Notes under the pieces: model-generated
Seen by the model: only the letters and a program-made list of their open reading frames with translations
Told to the model about the DNA's origin: nothing
Database searches by the model: none
In this document: positions 6,276 to 14,054 of the stretch, piece after piece
How positions within the stretch are numbered: the stretch's first letter is position 1
How the letters are laid out: every line of letters starts with the position of its first letter
Source of the DNA: Enteractinococcus helveticum
GTDB lineage: Bacteria; Actinomycetota; Actinomycetes; Actinomycetales; Micrococcaceae
DNA length: 17,751 bases
Assembly: GCF_020742345.1 (NCBI RefSeq)
Contig: NZ_DYXC01000057.1
Location: 1 to 17,751, forward strand
Reading direction: 5' to 3'
Made by a program: the position numbers and the translations under genes

Positions 6276-9200
6276 TATGCGTTCTCCTCCGGTGCGTTGA
6301 TGAGCATCGGGCGTTGCGTCTCGGCGTTCCAAGTCCAGACGGTGTCGAAGTCCCAGCCCAGCTGTTCGATGAAGGTTTGTGCGGTGGTGGCTTCGTCCGC
6401 GGTCAGGGTTGCCCCGCGCTGGGTGTTGGGACCTTCCTCGGTGACGGATTCGCCTTCTACCTGTAGGGTTTCGATCGCGTAGTTATTGACCATGGTTGCG
6501 GTATCGCCGTTGAGCACCCTGCCGACGACGCGGCTGGCCTGCGATTCGGCGATGACCGAGGGGTTCAATGCAATGCTGTTTTGCACGGTTGTGGTGGTGT
6601 AGGCGTACCCGGTAATACCACCGGCGTTGGGTTGGCCCACGGTTTCTACCGCACCAGCAGCATAGACACGGTCGGTGGTTGACCCGCGGCCGGTGATACC
6701 AATGACGCCGCCGGCCTGGCGGTGACCATCTGCGGTCACATCGGCTGTGGAGTAGGTATCGGTTACGGTCGCATAAGAGTATCCGACGACACCGCCGACG
6801 GTGGCGTGGCCGGTGATCCCCCCGGAGGTCCACACCTCGGTGACCTCGCCCTGGTTCACATCGACCAACAGGCCCACGTTCTCATTGGTGGTGGTCACGC
6901 TGGCTTCTGCCAGGCCGAGGTTACGGATGGTGCCATTATTCTGTTTGAACAGGCCACCTTGCGTTGAGTTGTAGCCGGTGATGCTGTGGCCGGCGCCGTC
7001 AAAGGTTCCGTAGAAGCCATCCGGGGCCAGCTGAGCCTGCTCTGTGCCGGTCAGATCTAGGGAGGCGGCCAGGCGGAAGTCCTCTTGGGGTTGAGCGGTG
7101 ACTTCTGCTAGTTCTGAGGCTTGTGTGATCAGCAGGTAGCCGTCGTCATCACGTTCCAGGGCTTCCTCTGGTTGTTGTTCCTCGGCGTCTTCATCATCCG
7201 GGTTTTCCGGTTGCTCTTCGTCAACCGGTGGAACCGGATCGCCGGTGTAGTCCTCCGGAATTGTCTGCAGCACTGGGCGTGCGGCGTCGTCATGCCACTG
7301 CCAGACCGAGTCCAGATCCCAGCCGAGGGTGTCGGTGTAGAAGCTGGCGTCACGAACTTGCGCGGTGGTTGCGGTGGCACCCATCCAGGTGGTGTGGCCG
7401 TCTGGACCGTCGAAGTTGGTGGTTTCAGCGTCCACAGCGTCCGCGGCCCACAGGTTGTTCAGGGTCGCCGTGTGGCCTGACAGCACACGGCCCAACACCC
7501 GGTGCGCATAGTCTGGTGCGTGCACGGTGGGGTTCAGTGCCAGCACATTGCTGATCTCGGTGCCGGTGTAGCCGTAGCCGATGACGCCGCCGATATTGCG
7601 GGTCTGCGCAGACACCGCACCGGTTGCATACAGGTTCTCACTGACCGATCCGGCCAGGGCCACACCGATCACGCCACCGGCTTCAGTCGAGCGCGAGTGC
7701 ACATCGGCCGTCGAGTAGGCGTCGCGCAGCTGCCCACTGGAGTCGCCCACGACACCACCCACGCGGCTGTCACCGGACACGGAACCGGTTGTGTACACGG
7801 TGTGTATCTCACCGTTATTGACGCTGGCAATAATACCCACGCGGCCGCCGGCCAAATCAACGTCGGCGTTGACCACCGCCAAGTCGTAGATGGCACCGTT
7901 GTTGATATTGAATAGCCCGCCGGTGGTCGAGGTGAGCCCGGTGATGGTGTGGCCGTTGCCATCGAATTCACCGGTGAATGGTCGCAGCCCGCCCAGCGGC
8001 TCCCAGGTGTCCACACCTGAGAGGTCCAGATCGGCGGTCAGTATAAAGTTCTCGCCCGGGTATGTGCTGATTTGTTGGAGTTCTTCTACGGTGTCGACTT
8101 CATAGAAACCCTCGGCGTTGGGTTCACCGGCAGGTTGCGGTGCAATGTAGTCTTCGGGATTGGCCTGCAGGACGGGGCGCTGCGCGTCGTCATCCCACTG
8201 CCAGTCCTGGTCGAAATCCCAGCCAAGATCCTGGGTGTAGAGCTCCGGAGTCTGAGTTTCTGCTTCCGGAACTACCCGACCCTTCCAGTTATCCTCGGCA
8301 GGATCCTCATCGAGGGACTCGACGCTAATATAGCTGGTATCCGAGGCCAACAGTCCGCTCAGGGTAGCGGTCTGGCCACTGAGCACCCGCCCTACCACAG
8401 CGTGAGCGTAGGACGGCGCGGTCACGGACTCGTTCAACGAGATTGCATCGTGCACTTCGGTGCCGCTGTAGCCATATCCGACAACACCACCAACGTTGCG
8501 GGTATCAGAGGTGACATTACCGGTTGAATACACCCGCTGGGTTTCAGACCCGGCCATTGCTACGGCGACGACGCCCCCTGCTTCCGTTGAGCGCGAGCGC
8601 ACATCGGCTGTCGAGTAGGTGTCGGTCACGGTACCGGTGGAATCTCCGACCACACCGCCGACGCGGGACCGGCCCACAATCGATCCGGAGGTCCAAGAGT
8701 TTTCCACGGTTCCGGCGTTGAAGTCGACCAGCAGACCGATGGTGCCCTGTGTGCTATCGATATCGGCATCTTCAACGGCGAGGTTGCGAATTGTGCCCTC
8801 GTTGACGGCAAAGACCCCGGCCCCACCGCTTTCAGTTGGGACATATCCGGTAATCGAATGGCCTTGACCGTCAAACACCCCGGTAAAGGGCGTGGTACCG
8901 GCACCAATCTGGGCGCGCGGTGTGCCATCGAGTTCTAGGTCATTGACTAACACGTAGTGACCATCGGGGTTCCAGCGGATGTTTTCCATATCCTGCCAGG
9001 TGCGGATCTCAAACGGATCTTCGGCAGTACCGTCGCCCAGCATGCCCGGACGCAGTTCAATTGCCTCTTGCAGTGGCACGCCTGAGCCGAGTGCGTCCCA
9101 GACAAAGAGTTTCGCGGTGACCTGTGTTGGTAACTCGAGTGGTTCGTCGAAGGCAACGTATTGTTCGGTGCCGCGGTGGTCCAGGTCGACTTCTTCAACC

Positions 9201-12169
9201 CGCAGATCAAGAAGTTCCTGCTCATCGTAGTCGTAGGCGGCAACTGACACCGTCACCGATTCGCGAGCGCCCGGGTAACTGAGCAGCCCAATGCCTTCCA
9301 GCTGTTGGTTATCGACCGTAGCCGAAGACAGTTTCCAGGTGCCTTCGGGCTGCTGGGTCACAAATTCGTCAACGATTTCACCGTCAATCGAATAGGTGGT
9401 CATCGCAAGTCCAGCATCGGTGACTTCCAGTGCGGCCGAGACCTGCAGGTTGTTATCGTAGACGACGTCGTCCCACCAGAATTCCTGGTTTTCATAGAAT
9501 TTTGGACCCGAGGACCCCATGGTCACATAGGTCGTGCCTGCGGCATGTTCTTCAGCGGTCTCGGCAAGCGCCTCACCGTCAATCACGGTTGCACGTTTAT
9601 ACACGTGGTCGTGTCCGCCGATGTACAGGTTGACGCCCAACTGATCCAGGGTTTCGGTGACCAGGGCGCGGTCGGTTGCCATGCCGGCGTCGTCGGCGTG
9701 ACTGCCACCGTAGTAGGAGAAGTGTCCGGTCACCACCTTCCACGGCTTATCGGTGGCGCGCATGTCATCGATCAACCAGTCCAGCTGGGTTTGTAGATCG
9801 TAGTTGGAGTTCAATACGGAAACGTGCATGTCACCGTTGTCGAAAGAGTAGTTCGATTCGCCGATCTCGCTACCGTTCTTCGGGTGGTTGAACATACCAC
9901 GGAAGATCGCGTTGCGTTCCGGTGAGACGGCGTTGAATTCTTTATCCCCGTAGGTCTCGTGGTTGCCAACCATGGTGGCCAGGCGCAGATCGAGGTCTTC
10001 TAATACCCAGTCAAATAGTTGTTCCCAGTACTGACCCCGGCCAGCATTATCAACGAAATCCCCGACTTGCAGCACCGTGTGGCCGCCTGGTTTTTCATCG
10101 CGGACGACGTCGAGGGCTTCGGTAAATAGCTCGTGTTCGGCCTGGTCGCCGGAACTCACCTGCAGATCGCCCATTACATACAGTGGCGCGTTCGAGTCGC
10201 CACCGGCAATGAATTCGCCTTGGACGTCGGTCCACTCACCGTCTGGGCTGACGCCGAAGCGGTATTGGTAGCGCTGGTGTTCTTCGAGTCCTTCGAAGTT
10301 GAACTCATGCGAGCGTAAGGGTTGCCCAGTAATCGAGTCCTGGTAGTTCTCTGCCTGGGTACCGATCGTGTCGACTTCAAAAACCTGTTCGGCATCCGAT
10401 TTCACGGTAATAGCTTCGGACCAGTCCGAGCTATCGGCAGGTAGAACTTGTGCCCAGGTTTCAGTGATCTCAAGATCGGTGTTGACCGACAGACCGGTCT
10501 GATCGCCGGTTTCACCCACCGTTGCGGTCGAGCCGAAGTATTGGAAGACACCCTCGGGATCCAACTCATCCTGGCTGATCTGAATACGTTTGATGTCGGC
10601 TGCAGTATTGCCCTGCTCATCGGTTGCATGCGTGACGACGAAGTGGTCGGAGTAACCATCGACGGCAAATCCTCCATTGGAGAGCTCAACTTCACCGGCG
10701 GCGTTATAAACCGTGGTCTCAATGGTCGGTTCTGCACCCGAATCATCGGTTGCGGTAGCCGCTGGCAGCTGGATGTGTTGCCCGTGTGCAGCCGTCTCAA
10801 CGGTGGAAGCGACCTCAAGTTCTGGTGCATAGTCGGCTCCCCTTGTGGTGTCACCAACCCACACCGGAGCCGAGATGATTTCATCGCCGTCGGTCTGCGT
10901 GGCTTTGAGCCAGTAGTAGTCGCCGTCTTCGACATCCAGGGTCGCGTTCAGAATGATCTCATTGCCTGCGCCTGGTTCGAATTCATAGGAGATATCCCCG
11001 CCATTGGTGTATAACACCGCCGAGGCAAAGGACTCATCGGCACCGGCATCGGCCAGTTCGATATCGAATTCTAGCTGGCCGGTGTCTGCCGGCAAGATGG
11101 CGCCCATGTGTTCGCCGTTAACGCTCATTTGCAGGGTCGCATCAACATCGAAGGTTGTGTACATGCTGCGGTCACGCATCGCCTGATACAGGCTATCCAG
11201 GGTGTGTTCTTCAGCCCAGACACCGGTGTGTGCCGGGTTGCCCGTCACCCAGGTCTCACTGTGTTCATCGCCGGACCAAACTGGGGCGAGGTGCCAACCG
11301 GCGTCGAGGGCTGTGACAAACGTGTCGTGGTAGTTCGGAGATTTGTATTCAAACAGTGGAATCTGCTCGTCTGCGGCGCGGGTCAGGTGGCTAAAACCGA
11401 AGTGGCCGTGGCCTGATGCCGGGTGATTAAACTGGCCAATCGCATCTGGATCCATCGTCAGGCGAGCCATCACGGTGGGCACGTCCCACATCAAGTGTCC
11501 GGTCCCCCAGTCGCCGCCGCCTTCAGATTGAGCGGTCAGAAACCAGTCGGTGTTGAAAATGTTCATGTGGCCGCTGGAGTTATACCAGGTGACTTCTTCG
11601 CCGATGAGTGCTTTGAGGTGATCGCTTTGTTCATTGAATTTATCTGCGGTTTCGTGACTGTATTTCCACTCTTCGGAGTGTGAATCATAGCGGTCGTCAG
11701 CAAATGCATCGGCGTTGCGCAGGTCGAAGACCACGTCGTGGTCGGTGACGCCGAAGAAGTCGACGTTGGCGTTTTCGGCAACGTGCTCCATCGCATCGAT
11801 CGGCATTTGTACGCCGTCACTGATGGCCGTGTGGGAGTGAATTTCAGCCCGGAAGTGTTGCTTGCCTAAATGTTGACGACGATCGGCTTGCTCTTCAGCC
11901 ACCGTGATCTGCGGTTGGACGTCTGCCGGATCAATATTTTCATCGTCATGACTATGGTCGTGTTCCCCCGCAGTGAGCCCCTCATCGAGTGGATTGGATG
12001 GTGGATCTTCCGGTGGTGCGGTATCTTCGTAAACCGCTGCGGCTGGAGAGCCCCAGAAGTTGTCGGCCCAGGAGGGCAGGATGAGTAGACCTGCGGTCAA
12101 AGCCGTCCCGGTCAGCACGGCGGCTGAACGACAACTCACTTTCTTCCAGAAACAACGTTGAGACGTCAC
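6275..12169 (-). CDS. Giant secreted PHP / metallophosphoesterase / triple-GLUG protein
   Basis: A 1,964-residue exported protein. In order: signal peptide (about 1-45); acidic His-rich segment with HDHSHDD (about 68-76); PHP-type metal-dependent hydrolase domain of the CehA/McbA kind (about 105-330; HSHT near 111, GVTDHD, GEEV near 191, NHPASGHG near 250, SGDEH); beta-sandwich region (340-660); purple-acid-phosphatase-like metallophosphoesterase (660-900; MGDLQ, GDFVDN, GNHE near 735, VVTGHF, GGHDHVY near 851); accessory beta domain; three GLUG modules (about 1045-1355, 1355-1640 and 1672-1964), the last two separated by an acidic Pro/Glu linker. Both hydrolase domains keep their main metal ligands. 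GTG at 12169 is chosen because GAGGAG lies five bases upstream; a GTG two codons earlier overlaps that site. No wall anchor or membrane helix is seen at its C-terminus. Substrate unknown; phosphate esters are likely. Confidence 0.85.
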   Translation of the reverse strand: MTSQRCFWKKVSCRSAAVLTGTALTAGLLILPSWADNFWGSPAAAVYEDTAPPEDPPSNPLDEGLTAGEHDHSHDDENIDPADVQPQITVAEEQADRRQHLGKQHFRAEIHSHTAISDGVQMPIDAMEHVAENANVDFFGVTDHDVVFDLRNADAFADDRYDSHSEEWKYSHETADKFNEQSDHLKALIGEEVTWYNSSGHMNIFNTDWFLTAQSEGGGDWGTGHLMWDVPTVMARLTMDPDAIGQFNHPASGHGHFGFSHLTRAADEQIPLFEYKSPNYHDTFVTALDAGWHLAPVWSGDEHSETWVTGNPAHTGVWAEEHTLDSLYQAMRDRSMYTTFDVDATLQMSVNGEHMGAILPADTGQLEFDIELADAGADESFASAVLYTNGGDISYEFEPGAGNEIILNATLDVEDGDYYWLKATQTDGDEIISAPVWVGDTTRGADYAPELEVASTVETAAHGQHIQLPAATATDDSGAEPTIETTVYNAAGEVELSNGGFAVDGYSDHFVVTHATDEQGNTAADIKRIQISQDELDPEGVFQYFGSTATVGETGDQTGLSVNTDLEITETWAQVLPADSSDWSEAITVKSDAEQVFEVDTIGTQAENYQDSITGQPLRSHEFNFEGLEEHQRYQYRFGVSPDGEWTDVQGEFIAGGDSNAPLYVMGDLQVSSGDQAEHELFTEALDVVRDEKPGGHTVLQVGDFVDNAGRGQYWEQLFDWVLEDLDLRLATMVGNHETYGDKEFNAVSPERNAIFRGMFNHPKNGSEIGESNYSFDNGDMHVSVLNSNYDLQTQLDWLIDDMRATDKPWKVVTGHFSYYGGSHADDAGMATDRALVTETLDQLGVNLYIGGHDHVYKRATVIDGEALAETAEEHAAGTTYVTMGSSGPKFYENQEFWWDDVVYDNNLQVSAALEVTDAGLAMTTYSIDGEIVDEFVTQQPEGTWKLSSATVDNQQLEGIGLLSYPGARESVTVSVAAYDYDEQELLDLRVEEVDLDHRGTEQYVAFDEPLELPTQVTAKLFVWDALGSGVPLQEAIELRPGMLGDGTAEDPFEIRTWQDMENIRWNPDGHYVLVNDLELDGTPRAQIGAGTTPFTGVFDGQGHSITGYVPTESGGAGVFAVNEGTIRNLAVEDADIDSTQGTIGLLVDFNAGTVENSWTSGSIVGRSRVGGVVGDSTGTVTDTYSTADVRSRSTEAGGVVAVAMAGSETQRVYSTGNVTSDTRNVGGVVGYGYSGTEVHDAISLNESVTAPSYAHAVVGRVLSGQTATLSGLLASDTSYISVESLDEDPAEDNWKGRVVPEAETQTPELYTQDLGWDFDQDWQWDDDAQRPVLQANPEDYIAPQPAGEPNAEGFYEVDTVEELQQISTYPGENFILTADLDLSGVDTWEPLGGLRPFTGEFDGNGHTITGLTSTTGGLFNINNGAIYDLAVVNADVDLAGGRVGIIASVNNGEIHTVYTTGSVSGDSRVGGVVGDSSGQLRDAYSTADVHSRSTEAGGVIGVALAGSVSENLYATGAVSAQTRNIGGVIGYGYTGTEISNVLALNPTVHAPDYAHRVLGRVLSGHTATLNNLWAADAVDAETTNFDGPDGHTTWMGATATTAQVRDASFYTDTLGWDLDSVWQWHDDAARPVLQTIPEDYTGDPVPPVDEEQPENPDDEDAEEQQPEEALERDDDGYLLITQASELAEVTAQPQEDFRLAASLDLTGTEQAQLAPDGFYGTFDGAGHSITGYNSTQGGLFKQNNGTIRNLGLAEASVTTTNENVGLLVDVNQGEVTEVWTSGGITGHATVGGVVGYSYATVTDTYSTADVTADGHRQAGGVIGITGRGSTTDRVYAAGAVETVGQPNAGGITGYAYTTTTVQNSIALNPSVIAESQASRVVGRVLNGDTATMVNNYAIETLQVEGESVTEEGPNTQRGATLTADEATTAQTFIEQLGWDFDTVWTWNAETQRPMLINAPEENA
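6290..7155 (-). repeat. GLUG module 3 (C-terminal)
   Basis: Third of three homologous modules in the giant protein. It starts with an ITQASELAEV segment, runs through GLUG units (GGVVGYS, TYSTADV, GGVIGI, GGITGYAY), then the ASRVVGRVL block, and ends with LGWDFDTVWTWN and RPML. It is the most diverged copy: the YSTADV unit keeps its core, but the SRSTEAGG stretch of the other two reads ADGHRQAGG. It closes the protein only a few residues before the stop. Confidence 0.8.
7245..8105 (-). repeat. GLUG module 2
   Basis: Second module: opening VDTVEELQQIS, then GRVGIIASVNNG, GGVVGDSSG, AYSTADVHSRSTEAGG, GGVIGYGYTGTE, the AHRVLGRVLSG block and the closing LGWDLDSVWQW with RPVL. It is close to module 1 at DNA level: around 7680-7725 and 8580-8625 the two copies differ only at scattered, mostly silent positions, which points to a fairly recent internal duplication. 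Confidence 0.8.
8145..9045 (-). repeat. GLUG module 1
   Basis: First module, directly after the phosphoesterase part: opening GDGTAEDPFEIRTWQDM, a TGVFDGQGHSITGY strand, GGVVGDSTG, TYSTADVRSRSTEAGG, GGVVGYGYSGTE, the AHAVVGRVLSG block and closing LGWDFDQDWQW with RPVL. GLUG repeats are short beta-helix-like units common in surface adhesins and in proteins binding polymers or carbohydrates; a structural or binding role is inferred. Confidence 0.8.
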
Positions 12170-12210
12170 AAACACTCCTCTTGATTTGGCAGCCCTTCGA
12201 CTGTAAGAGC

Positions 12211-12243
12211 GTTATATGACGGCACAGAAAGACCTACATGAAC
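12211..12243 (-). promoter_or_regulatory. Candidate promoter of the surface operon with PHO-box-like half-site
   Basis: On the minus strand TATAAC (12211-12216) is a plausible -10 element about 42 bases upstream of the GTG start. No good -35 hexamer lies at 16-18 bp. That position is occupied by GTTCATGTAGG (12233-12243), which fits 10 of 11 positions of the direct-repeat unit I recall for Streptomyces PHO boxes. A regulator site replacing the -35 box is typical of activated phosphate promoters. Single units this degenerate do occur by chance. Confidence 0.35.
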
Positions 12244-12254
12244 TTTCAACAAAT

Positions 12255-12272
12255 CCTGAGAGAACGCTGAGA
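12255..12272 (-). promoter_or_regulatory. Phased direct repeat upstream of the surface operon, PhoP/OmpR-type candidate
   Basis: On the minus strand the sequence reads TCTCAGC-GTTC-TCTCAGG, two seven-base units at an 11-bp period. This is the geometry bound by OmpR/PhoB-family regulators, and it resembles the Mycobacterium tuberculosis PhoP site TCACAGC-N4-TCACAGC with one and two mismatches. It lies about 39 bases upstream of the candidate -10 element. An inverted copy of the same core is at 12292-12299, paired with 12267-12274. Confidence 0.4.
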
Positions 12273-12358
12273 ATACTCGGCGACGCGTTACATTCTCAGT
12301 CTGACGTGCTGCTATGCGGTGATGTTATGCAGTGACGACAGTTTTTGCATCCTCGGAG

Positions 12359-12436
12359 AAGATCGGTCGAGTAGGGCGAATAGCTTTCGACACTCTGGCC
12401 AAAGGCCAGGACCGTGACACTTCACGCGCCAATATC
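12359..12436 (+). pseudogene. Decayed fragment of the SDR gene (copy of 5311-5388)
   Basis: Seventy-eight bases align without gaps to codons 165-190 of the SDR gene at 4819-5490, with 68 identities counted by eye (about 87 percent). In translation KIGRVGRIAFDTLAKGQ parallels KIRRVGRMASDTLAEGQ, and DTSRAN is shared exactly. Similarity stops abruptly on both sides and there is no Rossmann N-terminus, so this is not a working gene. Several differences are third-position changes, so the copy diverged from a sequence that was under coding selection. Confidence 0.8.
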
Positions 12437-12843
12437 GATCACTGCAGCGGTGCGAGATGCCGAGATCACATGAAGGTCCGCGGCAAAGGCGGTGGCGAGT
12501 TAGGCCGCTTTTCAGTGGCACCCGGTGCGGTGTTCGTGTTGTCAACTCTGACAAATATGTTCCCAACCGTGTTTTGCTTCTCACTGGGTGCGTTCTGTTC
12601 CAGGCTTTCTGGTATTCCTTCAGGATTACCAGCCGCAATAGGCACTTTCTGCTGTCATCAGCCACAGCACACACCAACGCATTGAGGTGACGCCGGTGCC
12701 ACGAATCGATGTGCCTTGGCAAGCACGCGATGAGCTGAACGGTGGGTGAAGTTTCTCACGGTCTATTCTCTTTTACTGTGCGGCTTGAGACGATGAAAGG
12801 ACTAGGAGATCTAGTGCTGTCGACCAGTTCAAGGAGAGTCACA
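12437..12843 (+). other. Long intergenic stretch upstream of butanediol dehydrogenase
   Basis: No convincing gene is seen. The open frames here lack ribosome binding sites and their translations (rich in Cys, His, Arg and Pro) look like non-coding reads. Contents worth noting: a TTGTCA-ACTC-TGACAA palindrome at 12539-12554; a weak promoter-like TTGAGA (12785-12790) and GATCTA (12808-12813) with 17-bp spacing; and an ACTAG-GAGAT-CTAGT inverted repeat (12801-12815) overlapping that -10 position. The last two sit just upstream of the dehydrogenase ribosome binding site. Confidence 0.5.
12539..12554. promoter_or_regulatory. Perfect 6-bp palindrome, possible operator
   Basis: TTGTCA and TGACAA arms separated by ACTC. 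TGTCA-type palindromes are common operators for TetR- and GntR-family repressors. It is 289 bp upstream of the butanediol dehydrogenase start, too far for simple control unless the promoter is also distal. Chance occurrence is quite possible. Confidence 0.25.
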
Positions 12844-13923
12844 ATGACAATGCGAGCAGCTCGTTTCTACGACCGAAAAGATATCCGAATCGAAGATGTT
12901 GATCGCCCAACAGCTGGTCCGAATGAGGTACTCATTGATATCGCCTGGTGCGGTATTTGTGGCACCGATCTTCATGAGTACTTAGATGGCCCGATCTTTA
13001 TCCCGCCCAAAGGACACCCGCATCCGGTATCGGGGGAAGAGGCTCCGGTTACGTTAGGTCACGAGTTCTCGGGCACGGTCGCCGAGCTCGGTGAAGGTGT
13101 GGATGACCTTGAAGTGGGTCAGCACGTCGTCGTTGAACCCTACATTATTCACGAAGAATATTGGGGTACCGAAAATTACCATCTGACACCGGACCAGAAC
13201 TTCATCGGCCTGGCCGGCGGCGGTGGCGGGTTGGCAGAACAAATTGCCGTCAATCGCCATTGGGTGCATCCGATCCCCGATAATGTCGCCCTGGATGAGG
13301 CAGCCTTGGTAGAACCATTGGCTGTGGCCTATCACGCGTTTCAACGGTCAGGAGCGCAGGCAGGCGATACCGCGCTGATCGGTGGTGCAGGTCCGATTGG
13401 GTTGCTGACCGCTGCGGTTGCGAAAGCCCACGGCGTGACGACTATTATCTCGGAACTTTCGCAAAAACGTATCGACACGGCAAATGAGACCGGGGTCGCT
13501 GATCATGTGGTCAATCCTGCCGAGCGAGATGTGGTCGAAGAGGTCATGAAGCTTACCGATAATAAGGGTGCCGATGTCGGTTTCGAAGCGGCTGCTGTTG
13601 ACGTTGTCCTCAATACGTTATTTAGCGCGGTGAAGAAGGCCGGGGTGATCGTCAATGAATCGATCTGGGGTCACACTCCGAAGACCAAGCTGGTGGATCT
13701 GGTAACCAAAGAACAAGATTTACGCGGCACGATCGGTTACTACAACAGCCACAAGCCATCCATTGAGCTGGTCAGTTCGGGGAAGGTTGACCTGAAACCA
13801 TTTATCAGCCATAAGATCGCACTGGACGATCTGATTGACAAGGGCTTCGATACCCTGATCAATCACAATGATACTGCAGTGAAAATCCTCGTTTCTCCGA
13901 CTGGCAAAGGGCTTAACGAGTAG
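12844..13923 (+). CDS. bdhA: 2,3-Butanediol dehydrogenase (zinc-dependent MDR)
   Basis: A 359-residue medium-chain dehydrogenase that parallels B. subtilis BdhA along its length and interconverts acetoin and 2,3-butanediol with NAD(H). The catalytic zinc site is C39 in CGICGTDLHEYLDGP with H73-E74 in GHEFSG. The IFIPPKGHPHP and GLAGGGGG segments are hallmarks of the butanediol branch. The Rossmann turn GGAGPIGLL begins near residue 180. The four-cysteine structural zinc loop of classical alcohol dehydrogenases is absent, as expected in this branch. The ATG at 12844 has AAGGAG seven bases upstream; a longer in-frame reading from 12742 has no support. It stands alone, followed by a strong hairpin. 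The acetolactate-synthase-like gene in the window could feed the same pathway, but no acetolactate decarboxylase is visible. Confidence 0.92.
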   Translation: MTMRAARFYDRKDIRIEDVDRPTAGPNEVLIDIAWCGICGTDLHEYLDGPIFIPPKGHPHPVSGEEAPVTLGHEFSGTVAELGEGVDDLEVGQHVVVEPYIIHEEYWGTENYHLTPDQNFIGLAGGGGGLAEQIAVNRHWVHPIPDNVALDEAALVEPLAVAYHAFQRSGAQAGDTALIGGAGPIGLLTAAVAKAHGVTTIISELSQKRIDTANETGVADHVVNPAERDVVEEVMKLTDNKGADVGFEAAAVDVVLNTLFSAVKKAGVIVNESIWGHTPKTKLVDLVTKEQDLRGTIGYYNSHKPSIELVSSGKVDLKPFISHKIALDDLIDKGFDTLINHNDTAVKILVSPTGKGLNE

Positions 13924-13961
13924 TACCTTAAGGCTCTAGGAATCACATATTGCTCACGTGG

Positions 13962-14007
13962 CGGCCGGGTTTTCGACGACATTTATTGCTTGTCGAAGAC
14001 CCGGCCG
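13962..14007. terminator. Long hairpin, probable terminator after bdhA
   Basis: Two 16-bp arms (13962-13977 and 13992-14007) pair with a single G/T wobble around a 14-base A/T-rich loop; the outer arm is CGGCCGGG. There is no U tract afterwards, only TTGCTTG, so it would act as an actinobacterial U-poor terminator. It ends 47 bp before the next start codon and directly abuts a candidate promoter. Confidence 0.65.
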
Positions 14008-14037
14008 TTGCTTGTCCATAGCCACTTCACAGATAAA
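14008..14037 (+). promoter_or_regulatory. Candidate promoter of the RibA-RibD_C gene, very short leader
   Basis: TTGCTT (14008-14013) and GATAAA (14032-14037) are spaced by 18 bp. Transcription would begin around 14044-14046, about ten bases before the ATG. No Shine-Dalgarno sequence is visible in front of that ATG, so a leaderless or near-leaderless mRNA, common in actinobacteria, is the simplest reading. Confidence 0.35.
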
Positions 14038-14054
14038 GTTCCTACACTTGAGCC

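Noticed and set aside
9305..9796. Long plus-strand frames (also 8072-8527, 10448-11014 and 7502-7915) inside the giant surface-protein gene
   Set aside because: They mirror the codon bias of the minus-strand gene, have no domain signal and no start signals.
5493..12169. The surface cassette as a transposon-borne island
   Set aside because: No transposase, integrase, terminal inverted repeats or target-site duplication is seen; only the SDR fragment hints at rearrangement.
12312..12722. Overlapping frames on both strands in the gap before bdhA (117 and 136 codons)
   Set aside because: Only the SDR-like 78 bp is recognisable; the rest of both translations looks random and no ribosome binding site precedes either start.
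13924..14054. FMN riboswitch upstream of the RibA fusion
   Set aside because: The gap is 131 bp and mostly occupied by a simple terminator hairpin; the conserved multi-helix FMN core is not present.
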